Assembly (NCBI GenBank): GCA_021802825.1
Contig: JAJZRG010000001.1
Coordinates: 62,001 to 126,000, forward strand
From: Chloroflexota bacterium
GTDB taxonomy: Bacteria; Chloroflexota; Limnocylindria; Limnocylindrales; CSP1-4
Direction: 5' to 3'
DNA length: 64,000 nucleotides
The notes beneath the pieces were generated by a model. That model had not been told where the DNA came from and did not search any database. It saw only the letters and a program-made list of their open reading frames with translations. Of this stretch, positions 50,967 through 60,536 are shown in pieces (the first letter of the stretch is position 1; each line of letters begins with the position of its first letter). Position numbers and translations under genes: made by a program.

Positions 50967-53684
50967 CTAGAGCGACGGCAACGCCTGTCGGTCTCCGGGC
51001 AGGTCCGCCCACAGGTCGCCGCGCTTGGCCACGCGCTCGAGGATCGTCCGGATCGTCCAGCGGTCGGGCCGCAGGTCCGGGTCGTCCAGCTCGTCCCAGG
51101 CGATCGGGGCGGACACGGGCGCGCCGGGCGCGGGCCTCACGGCGTACGGCGCGACGAGCGTCTTGATCGGCTGGTTCTGCGTGTAGTCGAGGCGCGCCTT
51201 GCCGCCGCGATCCGCCTTCGACCACTCCCACGAGACGAGGTCGGGCATGGCGGAGCCCACGGCCCGCGACAGCTTCTCGACCCAGGCCGAGGTGTCCGCG
51301 TATGCGTACCGGCCGCGCTCGACGGGAATCCACGCGTGGATGCCTCGGCCGCCGGTGACCTTCGGGTAGGCGCGGACGCCCAGGTGTTCGAGCGCGGTGC
51401 GGTAGAGGCGCGCCAGGGCGAGCGTCTGCTCCCACGTCGTCTTCGCGCCGGGGTCGATGTCGATGAGGGCGTAGGTCGGCCGCCACGGGTCACCGCACGT
51501 GGACGTCCACGCGTGGATCTCGAACGAGGCCTGGTTGCCCAGCCAGCACAAGGTGGCGACGCCCTCGGCCACGAGGTGGTCGTTGGGGTCACGGTCCTCG
51601 GGTCGGCTCTCGAGCCCGGTCTCGCGCCATCGCCCGAGCCAGCCGGGGGCGGTCGAGGGGATTTGCTTCTGCCAGAAGCCGGGCCGCCCCGCGCCGTCGG
51701 GGTAGCGGTGGAGGTTGAGCGGGCGACCGGCGAGGTGGGGGAGCATGGCCGGCGCGATCTGCGCGAAGTAGGCGATCAGCTCGCGCTTGGTGATCGGTGG
51801 TTCGTCCGTGCCGTCGCGTGGCGGGAAGAGGACCTTATCGAGGTTGGTGAGAACGAGCTCGCGACCACCGACACGCCACCTGCCCTGGTTGGGGAGGACG
51901 GACAGCGCGGCCAGTTCGTCATCGGTCGCGGAGTCCGGTGCGTGTGCAGTGACCTGAGATCTCGACGAAGCCGACGGGACCCAGGCCGACGAAGCCGAGG
52001 CCGACGACCCCGACGGCGTTGCGACCGGGTCGTCCTGCGTGTCCGCCTCTCGGATCACCGTCTTCGGGTCGCGGTCGTCCAGGATCCCCTTGAACGCTGC
52101 CTGGCGCACGTTGCCGTCGCGCGTCCAGCCCGCCATCTCGGCTCGGATCGCGAGCTCCGGCCGGATCCAGCGCACGCCCGCGAGGTCCCTGCCCCAGCGG
52201 CTTCGGGCTCCCGTTGGCGGCGGAGGGTCGAACGGCGGCGTGTCGGTCCGGAGCGCTGCCAGGCGCTCGAGCAGCTCGCGTCGCGCCCGCCCGTGGAAGC
52301 CGGAGCCCACGGCGCCGGAAAACCGCAGCCGTCCGCCCTCGTACACGCCCACGACTAGCGCCCCGAGCCCCTTCGTACCGCCGCCCTCCGGTGTCCAGCC
52401 GCCCACCACCAGGTCCTGACTCGGCCTCCCCTTGCGCTTGACCCAGTCGACCGTTCGGCGCCCGGGCTGGTAGCGCGAGCGGCGGCGCTTCGCCACCACG
52501 CCCTCGAGCCCGTTGCGCACCGCAGCCTCGAAGAACGCGGAGCCGCCACCGACCACATGCTCGGCGTACTGCACCCGGGGGTCCGGTCGGAGTCGGCTGG
52601 CGAGCAGCGCCTTGCGCGCCTCGAGCGGGACGTCGAGCAGTGACCAGCCGTCGAGGTACAGCAGGTCGAACGCCACCAGCACGACCCCGCCCTTCGCGTC
52701 GCCCATGCACTCCTGGAGCAGCGAGAAGTCGGGCCGGCCGCGCGCGTCGAGCGCCACCACCTCGCCGTCCACCAGCGCCTCCGCGGCGTCGATCCAGTCC
52801 GACGGCCCCCGCAGCCGCGGGAACCAGCCCCCGGCATCCACCCCGTTGCGCGATCTCAGCTCGGTCCGGTCGGCCCGCACCAGCGCCTGCGTGCGGTAGC
52901 CGTCCCACTTCACCTCGACCAGCCAGTCGGGCCCGGGCGGCACCGCGACGGCCGGCGTCGCGAGCATCGGGTCGAGGAAGCGGGGCATCGGCGCCTCGAC
53001 GGCGAGCGCGAGGTCCGAGTCCACGCCCCCGACCGGTGGCGTCCCTGCCAGCTTGGGCGCGGCGCCGTCGCGCGTCTCGTCGTTCGTGCGGCCGGTCTTG
53101 ACGCTCGCGGGGTGGTCCTCGGCGTCCCAGCCGTCCACCGCGTCCGCGTCGTGCTTGTGGATCAGCAGCCATGGGTCGCCGGACTCCTCGTCGCTGCCCG
53201 AGCGGCGGGTGGCCTCGCTCGTCCGCACGATGGTCCAGCGGCCGCGCAGCTTCTCGCCACGGAGGCGGAACTTGAGCTCGCCGGCTGCGAGCGCCGCCCC
53301 TGCGTCGGCGGTCTCGAGCTCGGGCTCCCAGGTGCCCCAGTCCCACACGATCACGTCGCCCCCGCCGTACTCGCCCTTTGGGATGGTGCCCTCGAAGTCG
53401 TAGTAGTCCAGGGGGTGGTCCTCGACGTGGACCGCCATCCGCCGCGCGGCCGGGTCGAGCGTCGGCCCCTTCGGCACGGCCCACGAGACGAGCACGCCGT
53501 CGAGCTCGAGCCGCAGGTCGTAGTGGAGTCTCCGGGCACGGTGGCGCTGGACCACGAAGCGGCGGCGGAGCGCGAACGGGGCGACCGCGCGCTGCCCCTC
53601 CGCCACATCCCCCGCGGGCGGTACCGCTGCCGGCTCGGGGGTGCGCGCGAAGTCGCGCTTCCGCCGGTACTCGTCGAGGGGCAC
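50967..53684 (-). CDS. ligD: multifunctional DNA ligase/polymerase/phosphoesterase LigD
   Basis: 905 aa from GTG 53684, which clears the Ku stop at 53734; a longer Arg/Pro-rich extension overlaps ku and is unlikely. Domain order is phosphoesterase, ligase, polymerase (as in Pseudomonas). PE domain near 45-200: RLHYDLRLELDG, HVEDHPLDYYDFEGTIPKGE. Ligase near 230-540: LVEVKWDGYR with the adenylated Lys near 258 and KRKG near 420. Polymerase/primase near 610-890: LIDIDPGAKTTWE (catalytic Asp pair) and GGRGIHAWIP. Joins double-strand breaks with Ku, encoded immediately upstream. Confidence 0.93.
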   Translation of the reverse strand: MPLDEYRRKRDFARTPEPAAVPPAGDVAEGQRAVAPFALRRRFVVQRHRARRLHYDLRLELDGVLVSWAVPKGPTLDPAARRMAVHVEDHPLDYYDFEGTIPKGEYGGGDVIVWDWGTWEPELETADAGAALAAGELKFRLRGEKLRGRWTIVRTSEATRRSGSDEESGDPWLLIHKHDADAVDGWDAEDHPASVKTGRTNDETRDGAAPKLAGTPPVGGVDSDLALAVEAPMPRFLDPMLATPAVAVPPGPDWLVEVKWDGYRTQALVRADRTELRSRNGVDAGGWFPRLRGPSDWIDAAEALVDGEVVALDARGRPDFSLLQECMGDAKGGVVLVAFDLLYLDGWSLLDVPLEARKALLASRLRPDPRVQYAEHVVGGGSAFFEAAVRNGLEGVVAKRRRSRYQPGRRTVDWVKRKGRPSQDLVVGGWTPEGGGTKGLGALVVGVYEGGRLRFSGAVGSGFHGRARRELLERLAALRTDTPPFDPPPPTGARSRWGRDLAGVRWIRPELAIRAEMAGWTRDGNVRQAAFKGILDDRDPKTVIREADTQDDPVATPSGSSASASSAWVPSASSRSQVTAHAPDSATDDELAALSVLPNQGRWRVGGRELVLTNLDKVLFPPRDGTDEPPITKRELIAYFAQIAPAMLPHLAGRPLNLHRYPDGAGRPGFWQKQIPSTAPGWLGRWRETGLESRPEDRDPNDHLVAEGVATLCWLGNQASFEIHAWTSTCGDPWRPTYALIDIDPGAKTTWEQTLALARLYRTALEHLGVRAYPKVTGGRGIHAWIPVERGRYAYADTSAWVEKLSRAVGSAMPDLVSWEWSKADRGGKARLDYTQNQPIKTLVAPYAVRPAPGAPVSAPIAWDELDDPDLRPDRWTIRTILERVAKRGDLWADLPGDRQALPSL

Positions 53685-53733
53685 GATGCGCGCCCGATCC
53701 CGTCGGTGCCGCGCTCGCGCCCTGGCCCTGCGG

Positions 53734-54705
53734 CTAGGACGCGCGCTTGCGGCGGGCCGGGCGGTGCTCGGCGGCCTCGCCCTCGCGCTCGGCTTCGGCC
53801 TCGTCCGACGTCGCGGCTTTGGCCGCCTTCGGCTTCGCGGCCCGCTTGGGCGCGGCCTCGCGCGTGGCCTTGGCATCGGCCAGCGAGACGGGCGCCGCGC
53901 CCTTGCCGTCGCGCGAGCCCACCTGCGCCTTGACGCTCGCCTCGAGCAGGCGCATGAGGTCCACGAGGTTGCCCGACGCCGCCTCTTCGGCCTGCGGCGG
54001 CTCGACGATCTGCTGGCCCGCGACCTTGGCCTCGATGACCTGCATCAGCGCCTCGCGGTACTCGTCGTGGTAGCGGTCGGGCTCGAAGTCGGCGGTCATC
54101 GCGTCGGCCAGCTGGTCGGCCATCGCGAGCTCGGCGGCCTTGAACTCGAACGTGTCCTCGCCTAGGTCGAGGTCGGCGGTCGAGCGGATCTCGTCGGGCC
54201 AGTGGAGCGTGGTGAGCATCATCGTGTCCTCGAACGGGTCGAGGACCGCCAGCGCCTCGCGCTCCCGGATGACCACCTTGCACACCGCGGTCAGGCCCTT
54301 GCCATGGAGCACCTGGCGGAGCAGCGCGAAGGCGCGGCGGCCAACCTTGTCGGGCTCGACGTAGTAGGCGGCCTTCGTGAAGCCGAGCGGACCGACGCCC
54401 GCCTCGCGCGGCGTGAACTGCTCGATCTCGATCGTGTGCATCGTCTTGAGGGGGAGCTTCTCGAGGTCCTCGTCGGTGATCACCACGTACTTGCCCGAGG
54501 CGTACTCGTACCCCTTGACGGTGTCCGAACGCGCGATCGCCATGTCCTCGACCGGGCACCAGGTCTTCATCTGGATCCGCGACAGGTCGGTCGCGTGCAG
54601 CATGTGAAACCGCACGGCCGCCTCGGCGTCGGTCGCGGTGTAGAGCTTGACCGGGATGGTGATGAGGCCAAACGAGATGGCCCCTTTCCACATGGAACGC
54701 GCCAC
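53734..54705 (-). CDS. ku: bacterial Ku, DNA end-binding protein
   Basis: 323 aa, GTG at 54705. Ku core: MWKGAISFGLITIPVKLYTA near 5, VEDMAIARSDTVKGYEYASG near 52, EIEQFTPREAGVGPLGFTKA near 93, MMLTTLHWPDEIR near 161 and MTADFEPDRYHDEYREALM near 208. A Lys/Ala/Arg-rich C-terminal tail (260-323) as in the longer bacterial Ku proteins, which helps DNA threading. Forms a ring on broken ends and recruits LigD. The two genes are separated by 49 bp and probably co-transcribed. Confidence 0.95.
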   Translation of the reverse strand: MARSMWKGAISFGLITIPVKLYTATDAEAAVRFHMLHATDLSRIQMKTWCPVEDMAIARSDTVKGYEYASGKYVVITDEDLEKLPLKTMHTIEIEQFTPREAGVGPLGFTKAAYYVEPDKVGRRAFALLRQVLHGKGLTAVCKVVIREREALAVLDPFEDTMMLTTLHWPDEIRSTADLDLGEDTFEFKAAELAMADQLADAMTADFEPDRYHDEYREALMQVIEAKVAGQQIVEPPQAEEAASGNLVDLMRLLEASVKAQVGSRDGKGAAPVSLADAKATREAAPKRAAKPKAAKAATSDEAEAEREGEAAEHRPARRKRAS

Positions 54706-54891
54706 GGTGCCCTATTCCTCGATGCTCCGGCGGCGGCAGGTTCCTGGGACGCGCCGAGCCGGGAGCAGAGGCTACCACCGTCCGCAAGTGGGGCCTCCTG
54801 CGCGGCGGAGGAGCGACGTTGCGGGGGCGTGACGAGGGCCTGCGGAGGCTCCAGGTCCGCGAGGCGAGTGGCGGTGCGGTGTTCCGAGCTG

Positions 54892-57800
54892 TCAGGTGGG
54901 CTGCCGGACGGTGGCGTGGCGCGACGGCAGCGTGCTCGCTCCGTTCTGCGCGTGCTCCGCGAAGCGGGCGAGGGCGTTGGCGAGCTGCATCTGGCGTGGC
55001 GTCTTGGCGCGGACGCGCAGCAGGCCCGGGCTCGCCACGACGTAGGCGACGCAGCGGGCGCGCGACGTGGCGACGTTGAGGCGGTTGAGCGAGTAGAGGA
55101 ACTCCATGCCGCGCGGGGCCTCGTCCTGGGAGGACGTGGCCATCGAGTAGATCGACACCGGCGCCTCCTGTCCCTGGAACTTGTCCACGGTCCCGACCCG
55201 CGCTCCCTCCGGCAGCGCGGCCTTGAGGGCGCCGACGTGGGCGTTGTAGGGGGTGACGACCAGGACGCCATCGAGGGTGACCGGGCGTCGCCGACCCTGC
55301 GCGTCCGCCCAGCGCAGCGCGCCGCCCGCGAGCGCCCCGACCAGCGCCGCGACCGCCCCGACCTCCTCAGCCGACTCGTTGGAGTTGCCGGCGTGCGGGA
55401 CCTCGAGGAGGCGCACGCCCGATTGCCGGGTGGTGCCACCGTCCCCATCCTCGGCGGCCAGCAGTGCCTGCCGCTCCAGCCCCTCGATCGGCTCCAGACG
55501 CCCCTCGTAGAACGCAGCGGAGGTGAATGCGCAGATCGCGGGGTGGAGGCGGCGGGTGCGCTCGAGGAAGATTCCGCGCTCGGCGGGCATCGTGGCCGCG
55601 CCCCCGAGCAGGTGCGCGAGCGCGGAGCGCTCAGCGCCCGGAGGGTGCGAGCCCTTGAGTGGCTGGTCGAGCTGCTGCGGGTCGCCCAGCAGGACGACGG
55701 ACCTGGCCGCCTGCGACACCGCGAGCGCGTTGGCGAGCGACATCTGCCCTGCCTCGTCGATGATCAGGACGTCGAGCAGGCCCGCGAACTCCGGACGCGA
55801 CCAGGTCCAGGCCGTGGCGCCGACCACGTCGAGCTCGCCCTCGCGGAGCGCTTGCTCCGCTGCCGATCTGTCTTCAAGCGGCCGTGCACCCGGGTAGGAG
55901 ACCCGCTTCTCGGCGTCGGTCCGCTGGCCGATCCGCGGCATCGGCCGAGCCTCGCGCGCCGCGACGTCCGCGATCTCGCCGAGCAGGTGCCCGATGACCT
56001 TGTGGCTGTTCGCCGTGACGCCGACGCGCAGCCCCCGCTCCGCGAGCGCGATCGCGATCCGGGCGCCGATGTACGTCTTGCCCGAGCCGGGCGGCCCCTG
56101 GATGGCGAGATGGCTCTCGTCGAGGGCGAGGGCGGCCGTCACGGCGGCATCGACGGCGTCGGTCGCCTCGTCGCGGACGGCCCCACCGTGCGGCTGGCCC
56201 GCGCGCGGCGGTTCTGCGAGGAGCAGGTCGCGGGCCGCGCGGTACGGTCCTTCGCCGGTGATGCCATGGTCGGCGACCCACGCGCCGAGGCGGACGAGGC
56301 TCTCGTGGAGGTCGCGGGGGTCCACGAAGTCGAACGGGATCAGGGAGCGGACCGCGTCGGGCGCGTCCGTCGCCCGGCGCTTGAGGTCCACGGTGCGGGC
56401 AGCCTCGTCGAGCGCGACCACCATGCCGGGGTAGCTCCCGTCCTGCGCCCTGACCGTGCCGCCCACCTTGACCTGGTGCTCCTGCTCCGGGAAGCGGTAG
56501 CGGTAGACCACCGAGCGCTTGTCCGGCCCGATCTCGTCCACGAACTCGAGCCCGCCAATGGGCTCGGGCGCGTCGATCCGCTCCTCATCGGTCAGCTCGT
56601 CCTTGAGCTCGTACCAGCGGCGCCAGAACGACTTGTCCTCGCGACGGTGCCACCACAGCAGCTGGGCGAGCAGCCAGCGTGCATGGCCGTCGGGGGTGCC
56701 GTCGTCGAGGCCGCCGGGCGCAAGCTGCTCGGCGAGCGCCTCTACCCCGGCGAGCTCAGCGGAGAGGGCCTCCTGCGGCTCGGGTTCCCGCGGCGTCTTC
56801 CGCGGCGGATCGACCCCGAGCTCCTCGGCCAGCCTCGGCCGGACCGTCGCCTCGAGCCAGTCCCGGAGCAGGAGCGTGGAGATGACGTCGTCGCGGTTGT
56901 AGGCCTCGATCCGCGCCAGCGTCTCCTCGCCGTGCTCCGCGTCCACGCCCTGGAGCCACGCCTCGAACGCCGCGATCGACGAGCCCGCGTCGCGCAGGTC
57001 GATCTCGCGCCCGAAGCCGTACAGCCGCTCGAGGCGTTTGATCGAGTAGCTCTCGACCGAGGCGCGGATCCCCTGGCGGACCACGTGGTACAGGTCCACG
57101 AGCGTGCCCCCCCGGAGCAGGCCGTCCACCTCGTCCTCGCGGGTGCCGTAGCGGCCCATCAGGCGCCGGAGCGCCGTTGGCTCGTAGGGCGCGTAGTGGT
57201 AGATGTGGATCTGGGGGTCCTTCGCCAGCCGGTCCGCGAACAGGTTCATCAGCCGCTCGAAGGCCGCCCTCTCTGCCGCCTCGGTCACCGCCCCCTCGGC
57301 GTCCCGCGACCAGATGGCGTGGAACTTGGGGGTGTACTCGCCATCCGGCCCGATCTCGACCACGCCCGGCTCGAGCACGCCGAACAGGTAGTCGATGCCG
57401 TCGTCGGCGGCATACGGGTCGCCCTCGATGTCGAAGAACAGGTCGCCCGGCCGCGGCTCCGGCAGCGCGAGCAGGCCTCGATCCGGCTCGAGCGTCCCGT
57501 CGCGGAGGCGTGACGGCTCGACGAGCTCCCACAGGCGCCCGCCGCCGGGCGTGGCGTCGCGGACCTGGATCGCGGCCTGTTTCTGCACCCGCTCCATGCC
57601 CGTGGCGCTCGAGCCCTCGAGCTTGGGCGTCATGGGCAGCGTGGCATGGGCAAGGCCCGTGCGCGTGCCGACGCCCCGCTCCACGAGCGCCCGCCGCTGG
57701 CGCGACGTGATGCCGGCCACGAGCGAGAGGTGGTCGTCCGCCCGGCGCTGCCTGGAGCAGACCCCGTCCCAGGGGCACACTTCACAGTGCTCCGTTGGCT

Positions 57801-58464
57801 CCGGATAGGTGCCCGTCGGCGGGTTCGCGGGCGGCGTCTCGGCCACGTGCGCCTCGAACAGCCGCTTCGCCATCCGGTAGTACGCCATGAAGTCCGCCAC
57901 CCGGAACGTGGCCGTCTCGCGGGCCTTGCCCCCGAGGACCACATGCAGGTGCTCGGGCTCGGTTCTCTGGACCCGCTGGAGGCCCTCCACGTAGGAGCAG
58001 ATCTGGAGGATGGCGCTGCCCTTCACGTGGCGGGCGAGCTTGGTGTCCGCCACCTCGTAGCTCCACGGGCCGAGCGCGCTTGGGCGATCAACCCGGAGGA
58101 GGAAGTCCGCGTGGCCGCGCCAACGGCCGTCGAAGAACGTGGCCTGGTAGACGACGTCGTCCCCACGGCGGAGTGCGGCCTCCGTCTCGCGTGCCGCGGC
58201 CCACAGCTGCTCGGCCCGGTCCGCGATCGACCCGTCGAGCGCGATCTCCGTCACCGTCCGGCCCGCGGCCACCAGGTCCGTCAGATAGCGCGCCTCGTGC
58301 TCGAGCCCGCGCTGCTGGATCACCTTGAGCTCGGGGTCGTCGCGGAACGGGCGCTCCACCAGGCCCGCGAGTCGCGCGAGCTCCAGCCCGGTCAGGTGCT
58401 CGCAGGCGAGGTACCCCACAAGATCCGTGGCCGCGAAGACGTGGCTGCCGTCGACAAGCTGCAT
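54892..58464 (-). CDS. TM0106-family RecB-like nuclease / SF1 helicase
   Basis: 1190 aa, ATG at 58464. N-terminal RecB-type nuclease (1-270) with GHADFLLRVDRPS, EVADTKLARH and four Cys near 245-262 (EHCEVCPWDGVC). A middle RNase H-like domain starts near 345 (DLFFDIEGDPYAADDGIDYL) and ends in YNRDDVISTLLLRDWL near 525. C-terminal SF1 helicase: LAIQGPPGSGKTYIG (Walker A, near 790), VLIIDEAGQMSLANA (Walker B), VVLLGDPQQLDQP, and VDKFQGQEAPVSIYS. Such giant nuclease-helicases handle DNA ends. Upstream of Ku on the same strand. Confidence 0.88.
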   Translation of the reverse strand: MQLVDGSHVFAATDLVGYLACEHLTGLELARLAGLVERPFRDDPELKVIQQRGLEHEARYLTDLVAAGRTVTEIALDGSIADRAEQLWAAARETEAALRRGDDVVYQATFFDGRWRGHADFLLRVDRPSALGPWSYEVADTKLARHVKGSAILQICSYVEGLQRVQRTEPEHLHVVLGGKARETATFRVADFMAYYRMAKRLFEAHVAETPPANPPTGTYPEPTEHCEVCPWDGVCSRQRRADDHLSLVAGITSRQRRALVERGVGTRTGLAHATLPMTPKLEGSSATGMERVQKQAAIQVRDATPGGGRLWELVEPSRLRDGTLEPDRGLLALPEPRPGDLFFDIEGDPYAADDGIDYLFGVLEPGVVEIGPDGEYTPKFHAIWSRDAEGAVTEAAERAAFERLMNLFADRLAKDPQIHIYHYAPYEPTALRRLMGRYGTREDEVDGLLRGGTLVDLYHVVRQGIRASVESYSIKRLERLYGFGREIDLRDAGSSIAAFEAWLQGVDAEHGEETLARIEAYNRDDVISTLLLRDWLEATVRPRLAEELGVDPPRKTPREPEPQEALSAELAGVEALAEQLAPGGLDDGTPDGHARWLLAQLLWWHRREDKSFWRRWYELKDELTDEERIDAPEPIGGLEFVDEIGPDKRSVVYRYRFPEQEHQVKVGGTVRAQDGSYPGMVVALDEAARTVDLKRRATDAPDAVRSLIPFDFVDPRDLHESLVRLGAWVADHGITGEGPYRAARDLLLAEPPRAGQPHGGAVRDEATDAVDAAVTAALALDESHLAIQGPPGSGKTYIGARIAIALAERGLRVGVTANSHKVIGHLLGEIADVAAREARPMPRIGQRTDAEKRVSYPGARPLEDRSAAEQALREGELDVVGATAWTWSRPEFAGLLDVLIIDEAGQMSLANALAVSQAARSVVLLGDPQQLDQPLKGSHPPGAERSALAHLLGGAATMPAERGIFLERTRRLHPAICAFTSAAFYEGRLEPIEGLERQALLAAEDGDGGTTRQSGVRLLEVPHAGNSNESAEEVGAVAALVGALAGGALRWADAQGRRRPVTLDGVLVVTPYNAHVGALKAALPEGARVGTVDKFQGQEAPVSIYSMATSSQDEAPRGMEFLYSLNRLNVATSRARCVAYVVASPGLLRVRAKTPRQMQLANALARFAEHAQNGASTLPSRHATVRQPT

Positions 58465-58502
58465 GCGCGTCTATCGTCCGCGATCGGGTGACAGGTTGGG
58501 TG

Positions 58503-60260
58503 TCACGGGCGCGAGAGTCGCGCTGCGAGCGCCGGCGGCGCGACCACCACGAGCTCGGTTGTGGGCCGTGTCAGGGCGCTGTAGAGCAGCTCGTCGAGGC
58601 GGTCGCCCTCCGTGGGCAGCTCGCACAGGATGATGACCGGACGCTCGAGGCCCTTGAACCGCCGTACCGTCTCGAACCGCACGACGCCGTCGTCCGGCGG
58701 CTCGTCGGGCACGTCCTCCGGCGCGAGGCCGCGCGAGCTGCCGTCATCGCGGATCGACCCGTTCCAGAGCACCGCGTTGCCGAAGCGGCGGCGGGCCCAG
58801 ACCTCGCTGCGCGCCGCGCTCCCGCCCGACAGCACCGCCACGTCCCAGGATCGGACGTGTTCAACGTGCAGCAGCCGGTGGAGCTCCCGGCGCACGGCCT
58901 CGACCGTCTCGCGACCAGGCCCGGCGACGACCACCCTGCATCGGTTTGACCCGGCGGCCTCGCGATCGTCGGCCTCGCCATCGCGGTAGGCCACCACCAT
59001 CTCGTCGCCGCGATAGAACCGGCTCGCGAGCGCGGCGACCGAGCCGGGGTTGCGGAGGTTCTCGTAGAGCGTGAGGCGGAGCGGCAGGCCCAGCTGGCCG
59101 ACGACGTCGGGCCCGCGGACGGCCTGCCCGGGGTCGTGGAAGACCCACAGCACCCCCTGGTCGGGATCGTGGAGCAGCTGCTCGAGCAGCAGCAGCCACT
59201 CGGCGTCGAAGTCCTGGCCCTCGTCGATCACGATCGCGTGGAAGCGCTCGCCCGGCAGCCGCTCGATGGCCTGGCCGAGGGCGCCCGGCAGCGCCGCGAA
59301 CCAGCCGTCGGGGACGCGCGGGCCGTGGGGGCCAATGATGCCGGCCCGCACGGCGAGCACCTCAGCGAGCCGATGGAATGTGGCGACGACGAGTCCGCCG
59401 CCCGCTTGCTCCGCGGCCGCCGCCGGTTCGGCCAGCTCGCGGCTCAGCGCGGTGGCGAGCGGCTGGTTGAAGCAGGCGAGCAGTGTTCGGTAGCCCTCGG
59501 CCGCGAGCCGGCGCGCCTTCTCGGCGGCCAGCATCGACTTGCCCGAACCTGCGGGCCCGACGATCTCCACGCGTCGGGCCGACTTCGTCTGGCCGAGGAC
59601 GAACAGCTGCTGGCGCGTGGCGGCGACGAGGGTCGGCGCGTCGTCCATGATCCGTCCGCGCACCAGGCGATGGAGCTCGACCACCGGCGCGAGGTAGTCG
59701 GCGACCCGCCGCATCCCGGCCTCGCCCAGCACGTCACCGTGCGAGCCGTCGCCGAGGTAGAAGTCGAAGGCCGCATCGACCCAGGCTCGCGTCGATGCCG
59801 CGGTCTCGAGCGCCTGGGCGTCGAGGACGATCCGGCGGTCGGCGTCCGGACCGAGCAGCACGTGGCCGGACGGGAGGCTGGCGAGGTCCGCGTCGGGGAG
59901 GGCGACGGCATGGCCCGCTCGCGGCCTGGAGCCCGGGGTCCAGTCGGGCAGCGCCGCCAGTGCGCGGACGAGTTCGTGCCGATTGTCCTCGGCCTGCTTG
60001 AAGGGCGATTCGCGGAGCTCGACCGGTCCGAGGAACCAGCGACCCCGACGGTCGCGCGACGGGCAACCCGACTTGGTCTCGATGACCAGGAGGCCACGCT
60101 CCGGGTGCGCGATGACGAGGTCCGCCTCACCGTCGAGCGCGGGGCGCCCGGGCACCGGGATCGCGGTCCAGCGGACGTTCTCGTAGACGGCGAACGGCGG
60201 CGGCAGCGCCTCGCGCAATCGGTTGGTGACTCGCCGCTCGGCGTCGGCCCCCCTGCTCAT
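58503..60260 (-). CDS. NERD-domain nuclease / SF1 helicase
   Basis: 585 aa, ATG at 60260. NERD nuclease-related domain (1-130): VYENVRWTAIPVPGRPALDG, EADLVIAHPERGLLVIETKSG with the PD-(D/E)xK Asp and Glu-x-Lys. Helicase from about 215: EIVGPAGSGKSMLAAEKA (Walker A near 238), HAIVIDEGQDFDAEWL (Walker B), LWVFHDPGQAVR, ETVRRFKGLERPVIIL, then LYSALTRPTTELVVVA. Same arrangement as NERD-UvrD-type proteins. It is the first of the minus-strand repair genes (60260 down to 50967). Confidence 0.9.
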   Translation of the reverse strand: MSRGADAERRVTNRLREALPPPFAVYENVRWTAIPVPGRPALDGEADLVIAHPERGLLVIETKSGCPSRDRRGRWFLGPVELRESPFKQAEDNRHELVRALAALPDWTPGSRPRAGHAVALPDADLASLPSGHVLLGPDADRRIVLDAQALETAASTRAWVDAAFDFYLGDGSHGDVLGEAGMRRVADYLAPVVELHRLVRGRIMDDAPTLVAATRQQLFVLGQTKSARRVEIVGPAGSGKSMLAAEKARRLAAEGYRTLLACFNQPLATALSRELAEPAAAAEQAGGGLVVATFHRLAEVLAVRAGIIGPHGPRVPDGWFAALPGALGQAIERLPGERFHAIVIDEGQDFDAEWLLLLEQLLHDPDQGVLWVFHDPGQAVRGPDVVGQLGLPLRLTLYENLRNPGSVAALASRFYRGDEMVVAYRDGEADDREAAGSNRCRVVVAGPGRETVEAVRRELHRLLHVEHVRSWDVAVLSGGSAARSEVWARRRFGNAVLWNGSIRDDGSSRGLAPEDVPDEPPDDGVVRFETVRRFKGLERPVIILCELPTEGDRLDELLYSALTRPTTELVVVAPPALAARLSRP

Positions 60261-60536
60261 GGCCCGAGTGTGCACGTTTCGGCGGCCCCGCGCCACGCGG
60301 CCCCGCGCCACTCGGCGGGCATGCCACTCGCGCCCGCTCCTGCTCCGGGCTCTCGCCAGCCGCTGGGCGGCTCCGGGCACCGCCCCATGGCGCCGCCGAG
60401 CCGCAAGTCGGCGAGGATCGCCGCGCCCGCTCCTGCTCCAGGCGCACATCCAGTCGCCAATCGGCGCGGATGCAGCGTGGCCCGGTCGCAGGAGCCGCCG
60501 CGTGGCGACGGGCCGGCCGATCCGCCGCCGGCCCCC

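Noticed and set aside
49765..50970. Plus-strand open frame opposite the FAD oxidase
   Set aside because: Arg/Gly/His-rich antisense shadow; the minus-strand frame has the FAD and BBE motifs.
54202..57513. Long plus-strand open frame opposite the nuclease-helicase
   Set aside because: Composition is a shadow of the minus-strand gene, which has full helicase and nuclease motifs.
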